Counted from the stretch's first letter, positions 52,224 to 61,754 are shown. The stretch is 64,000 nucleotides of DNA from Anaerolineae bacterium UTCFX1 (GCA_002050275.1 MWTB01000031.1:19654-83653); one strand, 5' to 3'. A program made the numbers and translations. The notes: generated from the sequence alone by a model not told the origin.

Positions 52224-52952
52224 TTACGCCTTCGGTTCCCAACGGAACAACTTGGCGGCGATCAGCGTTGCGCCGATCCCATACGCGGCAAGGAGCGCCA
52301 TCTGAGAAAGCCAGTTCGGGTTAAGCGATGCGTCCAACATGGCGGAGCGCACCAATTGAGCGACTGGGTAAGCGGGCAAGTATGGCACGATATTTCTCAG
52401 CCAAGCGGGCAACATATCCAGCGGGAAGATCATGTCGCTAATGAACATCAGCAGGAAGTAAACGGTCATCCCGACCGCGGTCGCAGCGCCAGCCTTCGCC
52501 GCCACGCCGCTGATGACTCCGCCCAGCGCCATGAACGCCAGCAAGCCGAAAAGGATCATAGGATAAGCAAGCAATAGCCCCGAGATATTTACAGGAACTT
52601 TATAAAGCAGGGCGCCCGCCACAATGATCAGAGAGCTTTGCAAGACGCCGATCGCAATATTGACCAACAAGTACGAACCGATCAATTGAATAGCGGGCAA
52701 AGGCGTGGCTTGTAAACGTCGAAGTACGCCTTTTTCGCGCATTTCCAGCATCATGGTCGAGCTGCTGACCAGTCCGAAACTCAAGGCGTTCAAGACGATC
52801 ACGCCCGGCGTCATATAATCCATATATTGGCTCATGATCGCGCCGTAGATGAACATGAGCAATATAGGGAAGATAAAGTTCCAAAATAACACATAGCCAT
52901 TACGCAGATACATGAGGGTCATTGCTTTAGTAAGGATAATAAAACGTTTCAT
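52224..52952 (-). CDS. ABC-2 type transporter permease
   Basis: The 242-residue polytopic protein has six TM helices (for example LFWNFIFPILLMFIYGAIMS, VGMTVYFLLMFISDMIFPLD) and the ABC-2 motif ENxxRRL-like EMREKGVLRRLQATPL. It follows the ATPase gene by 28 bases and would form the membrane channel of an exporter. Such exporters often resist antimicrobial peptides or export lipids. An AGGA precedes the ATG. Confidence 0.9.
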   Translation of the reverse strand: MKRFIILTKAMTLMYLRNGYVLFWNFIFPILLMFIYGAIMSQYMDYMTPGVIVLNALSFGLVSSSTMMLEMREKGVLRRLQATPLPAIQLIGSYLLVNIAIGVLQSSLIIVAGALLYKVPVNISGLLLAYPMILFGLLAFMALGGVISGVAAKAGAATAVGMTVYFLLMFISDMIFPLDMLPAWLRNIVPYLPAYPVAQLVRSAMLDASLNPNWLSQMALLAAYGIGATLIAAKLFRWEPKA

Positions 52953-52980
52953 GGGGTATTCCTTTTAAAGATATTCTGCA

Positions 52981-53913
52981 TCAATTCTGTTCAGCCAATT
53001 CGCGCCCCGTTAGCTTGAGGAAGACATCCTCTAGATTCGGCTGACGCAGCGCCACATCGCGAATGGAACGATCTAAACGCGCTGCAAGTTCATGGAGCGC
53101 AGTCAACGTCGCCTCGGGGCGGGCGGTTTCCACTTCCAAATGTTCGCCCGTATATCGCGCTGCGCTCACCCCGGGCAACGCGCGGACTTGTTCCAACGGT
53201 AGTTCCACTGTCGCTTTCAACATTGGATTCAATTTGAGTCTCGCGATCAACACGCTTGGCGCATCGCACGCTACGATCCGACCGCGATCAATGATGGCAA
53301 CGCGTCCGCAAAGCGCTTCTGCTTCTTCCATCGCATGCGTGGTCAATACGATCGTGCGTCCCTCATTGTGCAACTGACGAACGATATCCCACATCGCGCG
53401 ACGTGCGTGAGGGTCGAGCGCGGAAGTTGGCTCGTCAAGCAAAACGATTTGCGGATCGTTCGCAATCGCCACCGCCAGCGCGAGTCGTTGCTGCTGTCCA
53501 CCGGAGAGGCGGCGCGCCAACGTGTTTCGTTTTTCAACGAGACCAAACCGCGCGAGAAGCGCGTCAATTTCTTTCGGCGTGAGGTACACCTCATACAACG
53601 CGGCGTACACTTCCACCAACTCGGCAACGGTCAAGTCGTCGAGCAACGCCGTTTTTTGTAATTGGATTCCCAATTGGCGCTTCGTCGCGGCAGAGTCTGC
53701 TTGTACATTGATTCCGCCAACAAGCGTCTCTCCCTGTTTGGGCTTGTGCAACCCTTCCACACATGCAAGCAACGTCGTCTTGCCCGCGCCGTTCGGTCCG
53801 AGCAAGCCAAAGATTTCGCCCCTTTGCACGTTCAAACTCACGTCGTTGAGGGCGGTCAGCGCGCCGTATGCGGCGACCACATTGTTTATGTTGATCATCG
53901 ATTCTTGAGACAT
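52981..53913 (-). CDS. ABC transporter ATP-binding protein
   Basis: 310 residues. Walker A is LLGPNGAGKTTLLACVEGL, the signature is RRLSGGQQQRLALAVAIAND, Walker B is IVLLDEPTSALDPHA and the H-loop TTHAMEEAE; all canonical. The C-terminal 80 residues (after DRGRIVACDAP) are the DrrA-type extension. An AAGGAG precedes the ATG. It heads an ABC-permease operon next to the two-component genes. Confidence 0.93.
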   Translation of the reverse strand: MSQESMININNVVAAYGALTALNDVSLNVQRGEIFGLLGPNGAGKTTLLACVEGLHKPKQGETLVGGINVQADSAATKRQLGIQLQKTALLDDLTVAELVEVYAALYEVYLTPKEIDALLARFGLVEKRNTLARRLSGGQQQRLALAVAIANDPQIVLLDEPTSALDPHARRAMWDIVRQLHNEGRTIVLTTHAMEEAEALCGRVAIIDRGRIVACDAPSVLIARLKLNPMLKATVELPLEQVRALPGVSAARYTGEHLEVETARPEATLTALHELAARLDRSIRDVALRQPNLEDVFLKLTGRELAEQN

Positions 53914-54115
53914 GACAACTCCTTTTCGTTGCCATGATGATACGCTTACCCGCCTCGCCGCCCCAGTCTCGAAGGCGCGATCCGCCCTATGCCAAAAGAC
54001 ACATTCCGCGCTATGACTACCTCCACATCTCTAAGAAGTCTTTCGCTATTTACGCGCTCTTCTTCTCGCCGCCCTCGTAAATAAAGCGCCCCTAGCGTTT
54101 CAACAAGATTAGGAA

Positions 54116-54142
54116 TATAATGTCGTCTTCTAATAGTTAGAA
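54116..54142 (+). promoter_or_regulatory. MarR-gene promoter and candidate operator
   Basis: TATAAT lies at 54116-54121 and the transcript start should be near 54128. TTCTAA (54128-54133) and TTAGAA (54137-54142) form a perfect inverted repeat with a 3-base spacer over the start, a typical position for MarR-type autorepression. AAAGG before the ATG at 54156 is the ribosome binding site. Confidence 0.5.
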
Positions 54143-54155
54143 AGGCTAATTAATT

Positions 54156-54599
54156 ATGTCAAAACTTCTCGATGCCTGCTCACAGACGCTTATGGAAACT
54201 GCACCCCAGATCATGCAGGCGATACGCGTGGAAATGCGCCGCGGGCGCGGATCGGATATATCCATTCCGCAGTTTCGCGCGATGCGCTTCATTCAGCGTT
54301 ATCCCGATTCATCTCTCTCGAGTTTAGCGGAACATCTCGGACTTACTCCTCCCTCTGTCTCCAAACTTGTAGACGGCTTGGTCAATCAGAAATTGATCTT
54401 GCGCGGAAGATCGCCTGAAGATAGGAGGAAAATTACGCTTTCAGTAACGACTACAGGCTCCGCTATTGTTAATTCAGCGCGGATAAATGCTCGTTCCACT
54501 CTGGCTGAAAAAATGAAGAACCTGTCAGATTCAGATTTACGGTCAATTCTGCAAGCGATGCAACTTCTACATCTCATCTTTAACGATCAAGGAAAATAA
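54156..54599 (+). CDS. MarR-family transcriptional regulator
   Basis: The 147-residue protein has the MarR winged-helix fold: a dimerisation helix region, then RAMRFIQRYPDSSLSSLAEH, LTPPSVSKLVDGLVNQKLI as recognition helix, and the wing RGRSPEDRRKITLSVTTTG. Proteins of this group repress efflux operons until a ligand is bound. It precedes the heterodimeric ABC exporter genes by 165 bases on the same strand and probably regulates them. Confidence 0.9.
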   Translation: MSKLLDACSQTLMETAPQIMQAIRVEMRRGRGSDISIPQFRAMRFIQRYPDSSLSSLAEHLGLTPPSVSKLVDGLVNQKLILRGRSPEDRRKITLSVTTTGSAIVNSARINARSTLAEKMKNLSDSDLRSILQAMQLLHLIFNDQGK

Positions 54600-54763
54600 G
54601 ATTCTCAGAGTGTTGCAAGCGGAGGATAAGTTTCGCGGACGCGTCAGAGTTTCACGCGGTTACCTTCTCGGTTTTGCACCTTTCGAATATCTGCTCATTG
54701 GCGCTTTCCCAAATTGTTCTCATGCGCGCGCTAGAGATTAAAGAACTCCTATAAAGAAACGAT

Positions 54764-56515
54764 ATGAAACACATCTCCAAACTCCTCCATTTCTTACGCC
54801 CATACTGGAAGTATTCGACCTATTCGCTCGTTTTTCTGGTTCTGGTGGTCTTGATCGACCTCGCCATTCCCCGCCTGATTCAGCGCGTTATTGACCAGGG
54901 CATTAACCAACACAACGCACAAGTGGTTCTTACGACCGCAATCATCATGATGAGTTTGTCCATTCTACAAGTATTATTCGCGCTTGGAAACAACCATTAC
55001 TCCATCGAGGTCGGAGAGAGCGTGGCGCGGGATATTCGCGAAGCGCTCTTCCTCAAAATCCAATCGTTTTCCTTTGGCAACCTCGATCATCTCAACACGG
55101 GGCAACTGATGGTGCGACTCTCCAGCGACACAACAGCGTTTCAGCGCATGGCGCAAGTCTCGTTACGGATCGGGACTCGCGCGCCGCTTCTGATGATCGG
55201 AAGTTTGATCCTGATGTTCGTTACAGACAGCCGCCTCGCATTGATGGTTTTGCCCGTTTTACTGGTCACCTTTGCCGTGATCGCATTTTTTATAGCCAAA
55301 ATGGGACCGTTGTTTATCCTGATCTTGAGGAAACTGGATCGTCTCAACACCGTGCTGCAAGAAAACATCGCGGGTGTGCGTTTGGTCAAAGCCTTCGTCC
55401 GCGCAGCATTTGAAAACGAACGTTTTGCCGAAGTCAACGAAGATTACACAGGTCAAAACATCCGCGTGATGCGGTTTATGGCGACATTGTTTCCTATTAT
55501 GGGATTGCTCGTCAACATCGGCATGGTGATCGTGATCTGGGCGGGCGGGATTCAATCCATTCAGGGCGGGGTCTCGGTGGGACAGATCGTAGCGTTCATC
55601 AACTATCTGCAAACCACAATGGGACCGCTGGGAATCATGGTGATGCTGGCAAATGTCGTCGCGGCGGGGAGCGCTTCGGCGGAACGCATCAACGAAGTGT
55701 TGGATACAGTTCCAGAGGTGCAAGACGCCGAAGAAGCAACGAGCCTGCCCGAGGGGCGCGCGCGGCAGATCAAGTTCGAAGGAGTGAGCTTTCATTTCAA
55801 CGGGATCAATCAGGCGCCCGTGTTAAGAAGCGTGGATTTGGTCGCCGAGCCGGGTCAAACGATAGCCATTCTCGGCGCGACGGGAGCGGGCAAGTCGTCC
55901 ATCGTCAACCTTGTGCCGCGCTTTTACGACGCGACAGACGGAAGAATCACATGGAACGATATTGATGTTCGCCGAATCAGGCAAGGCGATCTACTGCAAC
56001 AAGTTGGCGTTGTCCCGCAAGAGACAATTTTATTTTCTGGAACAGTGCGGGACAACATCCGCTATGGACGACCGAGCGCCAGCGACGATGAAGTGGTTGC
56101 CGCGGCGCAGGCGGCGCAGGCGCATGACTTCATCGCAAATTTACCGAATGGGTACGACACGCGCATCGAGGAGCGCGGCGTGAATCTTTCGGGCGGACAA
56201 AAACAGCGCATCGCGATCGCACGCGCGCTTCTTCTGCGACCCGCCGTGCTGATCCTGGATGACAGCACAAGCTCAGTGGATGTGGAAACCGAAACAAAGA
56301 TCCAAAATGCAATGAAGGATTGGGCGCAAGACAGCACAAGTTTTGTGGTGGCGCAGCGCATCAGCACGGTATTGCGCGCCGACAAAATCATCGTGATTGA
56401 CGACGGACAAATTGTGGCGCAAGGCGCGCACAACGAATTGATGCAAACGAGCGAGGTATATCGGGAAATTTATGCGTCGCAACTCGGCGAGGGCGCGAGG
56501 TTGGAGGCGGTATGA
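54764..56515 (+). CDS. ABC exporter subunit with degenerate catalytic site (multidrug type)
   Basis: 583 residues: six TM helices (ABC_membrane domain, residues about 15-310) and a NBD (about 340-583). Walker A is ILGATGAGKSSIVNLVPRF and the signature NLSGGQKQRIAIARA is canonical. The Walker B catalytic Glu is replaced by Asp (LILDDSTSSVD instead of LDEAT), and the H-loop His is replaced by Gln (VVAQRISTVL). This is the typical degenerate half of a heterodimeric exporter such as BmrCD, LmrCD or TM287/288. Its stop overlaps the partner gene by four bases. Confidence 0.92.
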   Translation: MKHISKLLHFLRPYWKYSTYSLVFLVLVVLIDLAIPRLIQRVIDQGINQHNAQVVLTTAIIMMSLSILQVLFALGNNHYSIEVGESVARDIREALFLKIQSFSFGNLDHLNTGQLMVRLSSDTTAFQRMAQVSLRIGTRAPLLMIGSLILMFVTDSRLALMVLPVLLVTFAVIAFFIAKMGPLFILILRKLDRLNTVLQENIAGVRLVKAFVRAAFENERFAEVNEDYTGQNIRVMRFMATLFPIMGLLVNIGMVIVIWAGGIQSIQGGVSVGQIVAFINYLQTTMGPLGIMVMLANVVAAGSASAERINEVLDTVPEVQDAEEATSLPEGRARQIKFEGVSFHFNGINQAPVLRSVDLVAEPGQTIAILGATGAGKSSIVNLVPRFYDATDGRITWNDIDVRRIRQGDLLQQVGVVPQETILFSGTVRDNIRYGRPSASDDEVVAAAQAAQAHDFIANLPNGYDTRIEERGVNLSGGQKQRIAIARALLLRPAVLILDDSTSSVDVETETKIQNAMKDWAQDSTSFVVAQRISTVLRADKIIVIDDGQIVAQGAHNELMQTSEVYREIYASQLGEGARLEAV

Positions 56516-58347
56516 GCGACAAAACCTCAAAAGACCGACAAACCCAAGCCGATGTGCGCGGCATGATGGGACGCGGCGGGATGCGCCCAGGCAAGATCGA
56601 AAAAGCCCGAGACTCGCGCCGCGCGCTCACGCGACTGGCGTTGTATCTCAGTCCTTATAAATGGATCCTCGTGTTCGTACTTGTGATGGTTCTGGCGTAC
56701 ATCCTCCTCGGTTTACTTGAGCCATACCTGATCGGCCGCGCCATTGATAAATACATCTCGACCAAAAAAATCAATGGGCTGGCTCCGCTCGCCATTACTT
56801 TGTTGATCGCCTATATCTTCGACAACAGTTTTCAAGCCGCGTCCGCGTGGACAATGGCGCATATTTCGCAAGACGCCCTGCGTTCGCTTCGCCGCGACCT
56901 CTTCGAGCGCCTGCAAAAACTTCCCATCGCCTTCTTCGACGCGCATGGCGCGGGCGAACTAATGAGCCGCCTCACCAACGATATTGACGCCATCAATCAA
57001 GCCGTGTCGCAAAACGTGGTTTCGCTCATCGCCAGCGTGTTATCGCTCGTTGGCATCGTCGTCGCCATGTTTGCGCTCAATCCCTATCTCGCCGTTTCCA
57101 CGCTCATTGTTGTGCCGATCATGTTTTGGTTCGCCAATTTCATCGCAAAATATACCCGCAAAGGGTTTCGCGATCTTCAGAGAGAACTCGGCGAAATTAA
57201 CGCGGTGATGGAAGAGTCGATCAGCGGTCAGCGCGTGGTCAAGGCGTTTCGCCGCAGCGAGACCGCCATCGAGCGTTTTCGCGCGAGTAACGAGAAAGTG
57301 TACAAGGCGGGCGTTTATGCCAACACGTATGCCCTCATGCTCATGCCGCTGACGTGGGCGCTTGGAAACTTCTTTATCATCGTGCTTGTCAGCCTCGGCG
57401 GCTATCTCGCGCTCAAGAATCTCGCCACCATCGGCATGATCGCAACCTTCATCGGCTACGCTCAAGGATTTCTGAATCCGCTGCGCCAGCTTGCTAATAT
57501 GTACAACTCGATTCAGGCGGCGCTGGCTGGAGCGGAGCGCGCCTTCGAGATCATTGACACAGACGCGGAAGTGGATAACGCTTCCGACTCGCCCCTGCCT
57601 GCCCCGGTCCGCGGCGCCGTTCGCTTCAGCAACGTCGCTTTCGGCTATCTGCCTGATACGCCCATCATTAAGGATATGACCCTTCAGGCAAAAGCAGGGC
57701 AAACCATCGCGTTGGTCGGTCCCACAGGCGCAGGAAAGACAACCATCATCAATTTATTGACCCGTTTCTACGAAATCAGTTCAGGCTCGATCTCAATTGA
57801 CGGAAGAGATATTCGCGATATTTCCAAAGATGACCTGCGGAGAAACCTTGGTATTGTTTTGCAGGATACGTTCCTTTTCGCCGACACTGTGATGGAAAAC
57901 ATCCGTTATGGACGCCTCGACGCCACCGACGAAGAGTGTATTCAAGCCGCCAAACTCGCGGACGCCGACCACTTCATCCTGCAACTTCCTCAAGGCTATC
58001 AGACCAAACTCTCCGAGCGCGCTTCCAACCTCAGCCAGGGACAGCGCCAACTGCTCTCCATCGCCCGCGCCATTCTCGCCGACCCAAGCATCCTCATCCT
58101 CGACGAAGCCACCTCAAGCGTGGACACACGCACCGAGGCGCGCATTCAAAAATCCCTGCTGCGCTTGATGGAAGGACGGACCAGTTTCGTCATCGCGCAT
58201 CGTCTCTCCACGATCAAAGACGCGGATAACATGATCGTCATCAACAACGGCGAAATCGTCGAGCAGGGAACGCATCAGCAATTGCTCGAAGCCAAAGGGT
58301 TCTTCTACAAATTGTATATGAGTCAGTTCAAAGGACTGGCGATATAA
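56512..58347 (+). CDS. ABC exporter subunit with consensus catalytic site (partner of the preceding gene)
   Basis: 611 residues. The TM domain (about residues 40-340) includes EESISGQRVVKAFRRSETAI. The NBD has Walker A VGPTGAGKTTIINLLTRFYE, Walker B ILILDEATSSVD with an intact Glu and H-loop VIAHRLSTIKDADN. The signature is NLSQGQRQLLSIARA rather than LSGGQ. In the heterodimer its signature would complete the degenerate site of the partner, while the partner's LSGGQ completes this subunit's active site. A GGAGG lies ahead of its ATG. Confidence 0.93.
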   Translation: MSDKTSKDRQTQADVRGMMGRGGMRPGKIEKARDSRRALTRLALYLSPYKWILVFVLVMVLAYILLGLLEPYLIGRAIDKYISTKKINGLAPLAITLLIAYIFDNSFQAASAWTMAHISQDALRSLRRDLFERLQKLPIAFFDAHGAGELMSRLTNDIDAINQAVSQNVVSLIASVLSLVGIVVAMFALNPYLAVSTLIVVPIMFWFANFIAKYTRKGFRDLQRELGEINAVMEESISGQRVVKAFRRSETAIERFRASNEKVYKAGVYANTYALMLMPLTWALGNFFIIVLVSLGGYLALKNLATIGMIATFIGYAQGFLNPLRQLANMYNSIQAALAGAERAFEIIDTDAEVDNASDSPLPAPVRGAVRFSNVAFGYLPDTPIIKDMTLQAKAGQTIALVGPTGAGKTTIINLLTRFYEISSGSISIDGRDIRDISKDDLRRNLGIVLQDTFLFADTVMENIRYGRLDATDEECIQAAKLADADHFILQLPQGYQTKLSERASNLSQGQRQLLSIARAILADPSILILDEATSSVDTRTEARIQKSLLRLMEGRTSFVIAHRLSTIKDADNMIVINNGEIVEQGTHQQLLEAKGFFYKLYMSQFKGLAI

Positions 58348-58408
58348 ACGCATACTCCCAAACAAAAATCCGCCCAACGATCGGGCAGATTTAGTTTATC
58401 TATCAAAC

Positions 58409-58436
58409 AATAAGGCGAGATTAATCTCGCCTTATT
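58409..58436. terminator. Perfect 28-base palindrome between convergent ABC exporter and miaB genes
   Basis: AATAAGGCGAGATT is followed by its exact complement. It lies between the stop of the ABC gene (58347) and that of miaB (58442). A shorter GCCC/GGGC hairpin with AGATTT follows the ABC stop at 58372-58386. Confidence 0.75.
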
Positions 58437-58441
58437 CATTC

Positions 58442-59794
58442 TTACACGGTTATCAACTCGATTTGTTTTTGCGAACGCACCCCTACAAGATTTGCCTGCA
58501 TAGACCATGGTCCCGTCCATGTGACAGTGACAGGAAGAATTTTTCCCATCAAGTTCTCTTCCGATTCGACGAAGACAAGTTTGTTCGTGGGAGTTCGTCC
58601 CTTCCAGCGATTCTTTACCTTCTCCTCGAACAACACATCCACAGTTTGACCGAGATATTTCTTGTTGATCTCAGCCACAATTTGCTCTTGCAAATCATCA
58701 AGCAAGTGCAGGCGGCGCATCTTTTCTTCTTCGGGCACGTTATCTTCCATGCGGCGCGTAGCGACGGTCCCCTCACGGGATGAGTAACGCGCCAGATGAG
58801 CCACGTCAAGCCGAAGGTCGGAGAGGACGCGGTACGTTTCCATGAACTGTTCCTCGGTCTCGCCGGGGAATCCGACGATGATATCCGTTGCGATGGAACA
58901 GTCGGGAATTTTGTTGCGAATTTTTTCGATGAGCTCGCGATACTCTTGTTGAGTGTATCCGCGCTTCATGTTCGCCAGCACTTCGTCGTCGCCCGCTTGG
59001 ATCGGCACCTCGATATGCGGCATCACTTTCGGAAGTTCGGCGATCGCGCCCATCAATTCCTCGGTGAAATAATTGGGGTGTGATGTGAGGAAGCGAATCC
59101 GCTCGACGCCTTCGACATCATGCACGATGCGAAGCAGTTGCGCAAGGTTCGGTCCATCGGGAACGTCTTTACCGTAGCGGTCAACAATTTGACCGAGCAG
59201 AGTGATCTCTTTCACGCCTTGCGCGGCAAGCGAGCGAACCTCAGCGACAATATCGCCGACATGGCGGCTGCGTTCAATTCCGCGGCGAAACGGAATGATA
59301 CAAAACGTACACGCATGTGAACAACCATAGACGACCGGCACATACGCGCTGACAAGCTGCCCGCGTTCGTGTTGCGGCAGGATCAGCTCGTCGTCCATCA
59401 TCAGGAAGCGCCGCGTCGTCTCGGAATCTTCCAGCGAGCGGATCTCGCCTTGACTCAAAAAGGAAATGAGGGGTCCGGGATCGGAGGGAGGCGAGAAGAC
59501 ATCTACATATGGATATTTCTTGCGCAATCTCTCCGCACCGCGCACGCCCACAAGGCATCCCATGAAGTTAATCACCAGATTGGGATTCTGTCGCTTCAAC
59601 GGCAACAGGCTGGAGAGCCGCCCGATCGCCTTATCTTCCGCCGACTGCCGTACAGCGCATGTATTGAGGACGATGACGTCCGCTTCTTCGATGGTCTCCG
59701 TAAATTGATACCCGAGATGCTCCAACGACGAGCCGACGCGCTGAGAATCGGCGACGTTCATCTGACAGCCTTCAGTCCAAATATGATATTTCAT
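58442..59794 (-). CDS. miaB: tRNA-2-methylthio-N6-dimethylallyladenosine synthase
   Basis: The 450-residue methylthiotransferase adds the methylthio group to i6A37 of tRNA. The three cluster-ligating Cys of the N-terminal domain are in TEGCQMN, LNTCAVRQSAEDKA and FMGCLVGVRG, and the radical SAM loop is YGCSHACTFCIIPFRRG. A TRAM domain closes the protein (KYLGQTVDVLFEEKVKNRWK). Sequence and length fit MiaB rather than MtaB or RimO. A TATAAT at 59808-59803 on the minus strand ends 8 bases before the ATG, so the message is probably leaderless. Confidence 0.93.
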   Translation of the reverse strand: MKYHIWTEGCQMNVADSQRVGSSLEHLGYQFTETIEEADVIVLNTCAVRQSAEDKAIGRLSSLLPLKRQNPNLVINFMGCLVGVRGAERLRKKYPYVDVFSPPSDPGPLISFLSQGEIRSLEDSETTRRFLMMDDELILPQHERGQLVSAYVPVVYGCSHACTFCIIPFRRGIERSRHVGDIVAEVRSLAAQGVKEITLLGQIVDRYGKDVPDGPNLAQLLRIVHDVEGVERIRFLTSHPNYFTEELMGAIAELPKVMPHIEVPIQAGDDEVLANMKRGYTQQEYRELIEKIRNKIPDCSIATDIIVGFPGETEEQFMETYRVLSDLRLDVAHLARYSSREGTVATRRMEDNVPEEEKMRRLHLLDDLQEQIVAEINKKYLGQTVDVLFEEKVKNRWKGRTPTNKLVFVESEENLMGKILPVTVTWTGPWSMQANLVGVRSQKQIELITV

Positions 59795-59802
59795 AATGAA
59801 AG

Positions 59803-59808
59803 ATTATA
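59803..59808 (-). promoter_or_regulatory. -10 box (TATAAT) of miaB; probable leaderless start
   Basis: Perfect TATAAT on the minus strand, 8 bases before the ATG at 59794, with no Shine-Dalgarno sequence. Confidence 0.55.
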
Positions 59809-59850
59809 CCAAGAGCGTTTGGGAAGCGCTATCATAGAATCGGCGACGCA

Positions 59851-60489
59851 TCACCGTCGGTACAGCGCCATCTCCCATATAAGCAATTGTTTGACCGAAA
59901 CTTTTTTCAATCCTTCGGCATTTAACAACGCTTCCATTTCACTCACAGGATGTAGAAACACGCGGAACGGGTCGTTCCTCACCCGCTGGAAAAAGTTCAT
60001 CATAGACATTACCGTCTTGATGTACCACGCCTCACGCGGATAGGTAAACGCGATTGCTTTGCGGCTCTTCGACGAAGCCGCTTTCAACAACTCGCGAAAG
60101 TTCGGGTAACAACAGACAACTCGATCCAACGTGACCACATCCGCTTGCGGAAGCTCACCCGCAACGTCGGTAAAATCCGCGTGGATGAATTTCACCTGCG
60201 CCTCATGCCCCAACCGCTTCGCCTCCTCCGTAGCCACCTTCAAATACGCCGATGACGCGTCCACATGCGTGGCTTCGCGCGCCACGTCCTTCAACAACTC
60301 GTGGTGAATCGTCCCGATCCCGCCGCCCACATCCAGCAGAGACGCGTCTTTCAATCCCAACGACCGCACCGCTTCAAGGATCAACTTGGTCTGGTTCGCA
60401 GGTCCGCGGCAGCGATAATCTCTAAGATTTGCTTTCGCGTCGCCTTCGGTAAAGGTATTATTTTCGATTTCACAGCAATTGCAGGGCAT
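59851..60489 (-). CDS. Class I SAM-dependent methyltransferase
   Basis: About 212 residues. The ATG at 60489 has a good GGAGG upstream; the longer frame to 60510 starts inside that site. Motif I is DASLLDVGGGIGTIHHELL, motif II ATHVDASSAYLKVA and motif IV ADVVTLDRVVCCYPNFRELL. The N-terminus has CNCCEIEN, two or three Cys that may bind metal. The fold resembles magnesium-protoporphyrin-type and related small-molecule methyltransferases. Substrate unknown. Confidence 0.78.
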   Translation of the reverse strand: MPCNCCEIENNTFTEGDAKANLRDYRCRGPANQTKLILEAVRSLGLKDASLLDVGGGIGTIHHELLKDVAREATHVDASSAYLKVATEEAKRLGHEAQVKFIHADFTDVAGELPQADVVTLDRVVCCYPNFRELLKAASSKSRKAIAFTYPREAWYIKTVMSMMNFFQRVRNDPFRVFLHPVSEMEALLNAEGLKKVSVKQLLIWEMALYRR

Positions 60490-60506
60490 AGAACCTCCGC
60501 TCAAGA

Positions 60507-61754
60507 TCAAGGAGAATGAAATTCGATCAGCCGTAAACTTCCATCAAAAAACCATCGTTCACCCGCGACATCGAAAGCGGGGGAAAATAACGACGGCGCG
60601 TAAGGATACAATCTGAATTTGTCTGGCACATCCATGAGATCCAACAACGTCGGCAAGATGTTGCTGTGACTCGCAAGAAAATTCTCGTCAGAGGATGCAG
60701 GCAGGTTGCGTCCCAGCATGAGGAGCGGGATAGTCGCTTCCATTGGCGTATAATTACAATGCAGCCAACTTACGCCGTTTTCGAACAGCGTCTGCCCGTG
60801 ATCGGATGTATACAGGATCGTAGTATCCGCAAGGATCTGCAGGTCTATCAAAAGACGCTCAAAGAAAGTGTTCACATTGTACAACACACCGTTATCGTAC
60901 GGGTTCGTCACCAACTCCGGTTGGCTGGTGTACTCGCCGGGCACGGGTCGCCAGGTCTCGATATCCGCAGGATAGGAATTTTCATACAAGAAATGGACAC
61001 CGCGTTTGTTCAAGACAATAAACTTTCCCTTATTATTCGTTACAGCCTTTGCAATCCAGTCCGCTGCGCGAAAATCACTCTGAATATCATCGCCTAGATC
61101 TTTCGCCTTGATCCACATATCAATGTATTCAAGATCATCTGGAGCAAGACCGTTCCAAAAGGTGTTCGTTTGGGCATCCATGTAAACTGTCTCGTAGCCC
61201 ATTGCCTTCGCGTATTGAAATACGGTGGGATGCGTTTCTACCATCCTAAATTCATCCACTCCCGGACGAACTCCTGTCAGGATCAAAGCGTTGGACGGAT
61301 AACTACATGTCGCACCTGCTACAGCCAATCGCCAATTCCGCACGAGATCGGTGTTTTGAGATAAGTTATCGAGAAACGGGGTCGTATCGCGGCGGTAACC
61401 ATTGATACTAAGGTGGTCGCCGCGGATGCTTTCGTCTATTACCAAAACAATATTATTTTTCGGCGCAACGGATTGTTGAAAGCCGACATCTGCCCGCGCA
61501 GACGGACGCAACTCATCAAAAATAAAACGCGGGATCGTCTGGTAAAACGAGGTGACGGATGTCCCAAAACTGAGCGATATGCCTGTAAAAGTATATGAAA
61601 AGCAAAGGACCATCAGAAGTAGAAATAAAGCCCCAAATTGACGCGCACTGTTTGTTTTCTTCTCCCTTTCCCCAAAAACCAACAACACGATACCAAATCC
61701 TAAAACAGGCAGAATGAACCGCCAGTCAAAATACAATGCCCCGCCCCTTTCCAT
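60507..61754 (-). CDS. EptA-type phosphoethanolamine transferase/sulfatase-fold enzyme, catalytic part (frameshifted gene?)
   Basis: 415 residues read from this frame. Two TM helices (residues about 11-60) lead to a sulfatase-fold domain: metal-ligand region NIVLVIDESIRGDHLSINGY, putative nucleophile Thr in AVAGATCSYPSN, and the metal motif TTILYTSDHGQTLFENGVSW, close to EptA's SDHGESLGE. EptA-like enzymes transfer phosphoethanolamine to lipid A or other glycolipids on the outer membrane side. The usual N-terminal TM bundle is missing here but is found in the overlapping upstream frame (61700-62125), so one gene seems to be split by a one-base shift near 61739-61747. Confidence 0.75.
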   Translation of the reverse strand: MERGGALYFDWRFILPVLGFGIVLLVFGEREKKTNSARQFGALFLLLMVLCFSYTFTGISLSFGTSVTSFYQTIPRFIFDELRPSARADVGFQQSVAPKNNIVLVIDESIRGDHLSINGYRRDTTPFLDNLSQNTDLVRNWRLAVAGATCSYPSNALILTGVRPGVDEFRMVETHPTVFQYAKAMGYETVYMDAQTNTFWNGLAPDDLEYIDMWIKAKDLGDDIQSDFRAADWIAKAVTNNKGKFIVLNKRGVHFLYENSYPADIETWRPVPGEYTSQPELVTNPYDNGVLYNVNTFFERLLIDLQILADTTILYTSDHGQTLFENGVSWLHCNYTPMEATIPLLMLGRNLPASSDENFLASHSNILPTLLDLMDVPDKFRLYPYAPSLFSPAFDVAGERWFFDGSLRLIEFHSP

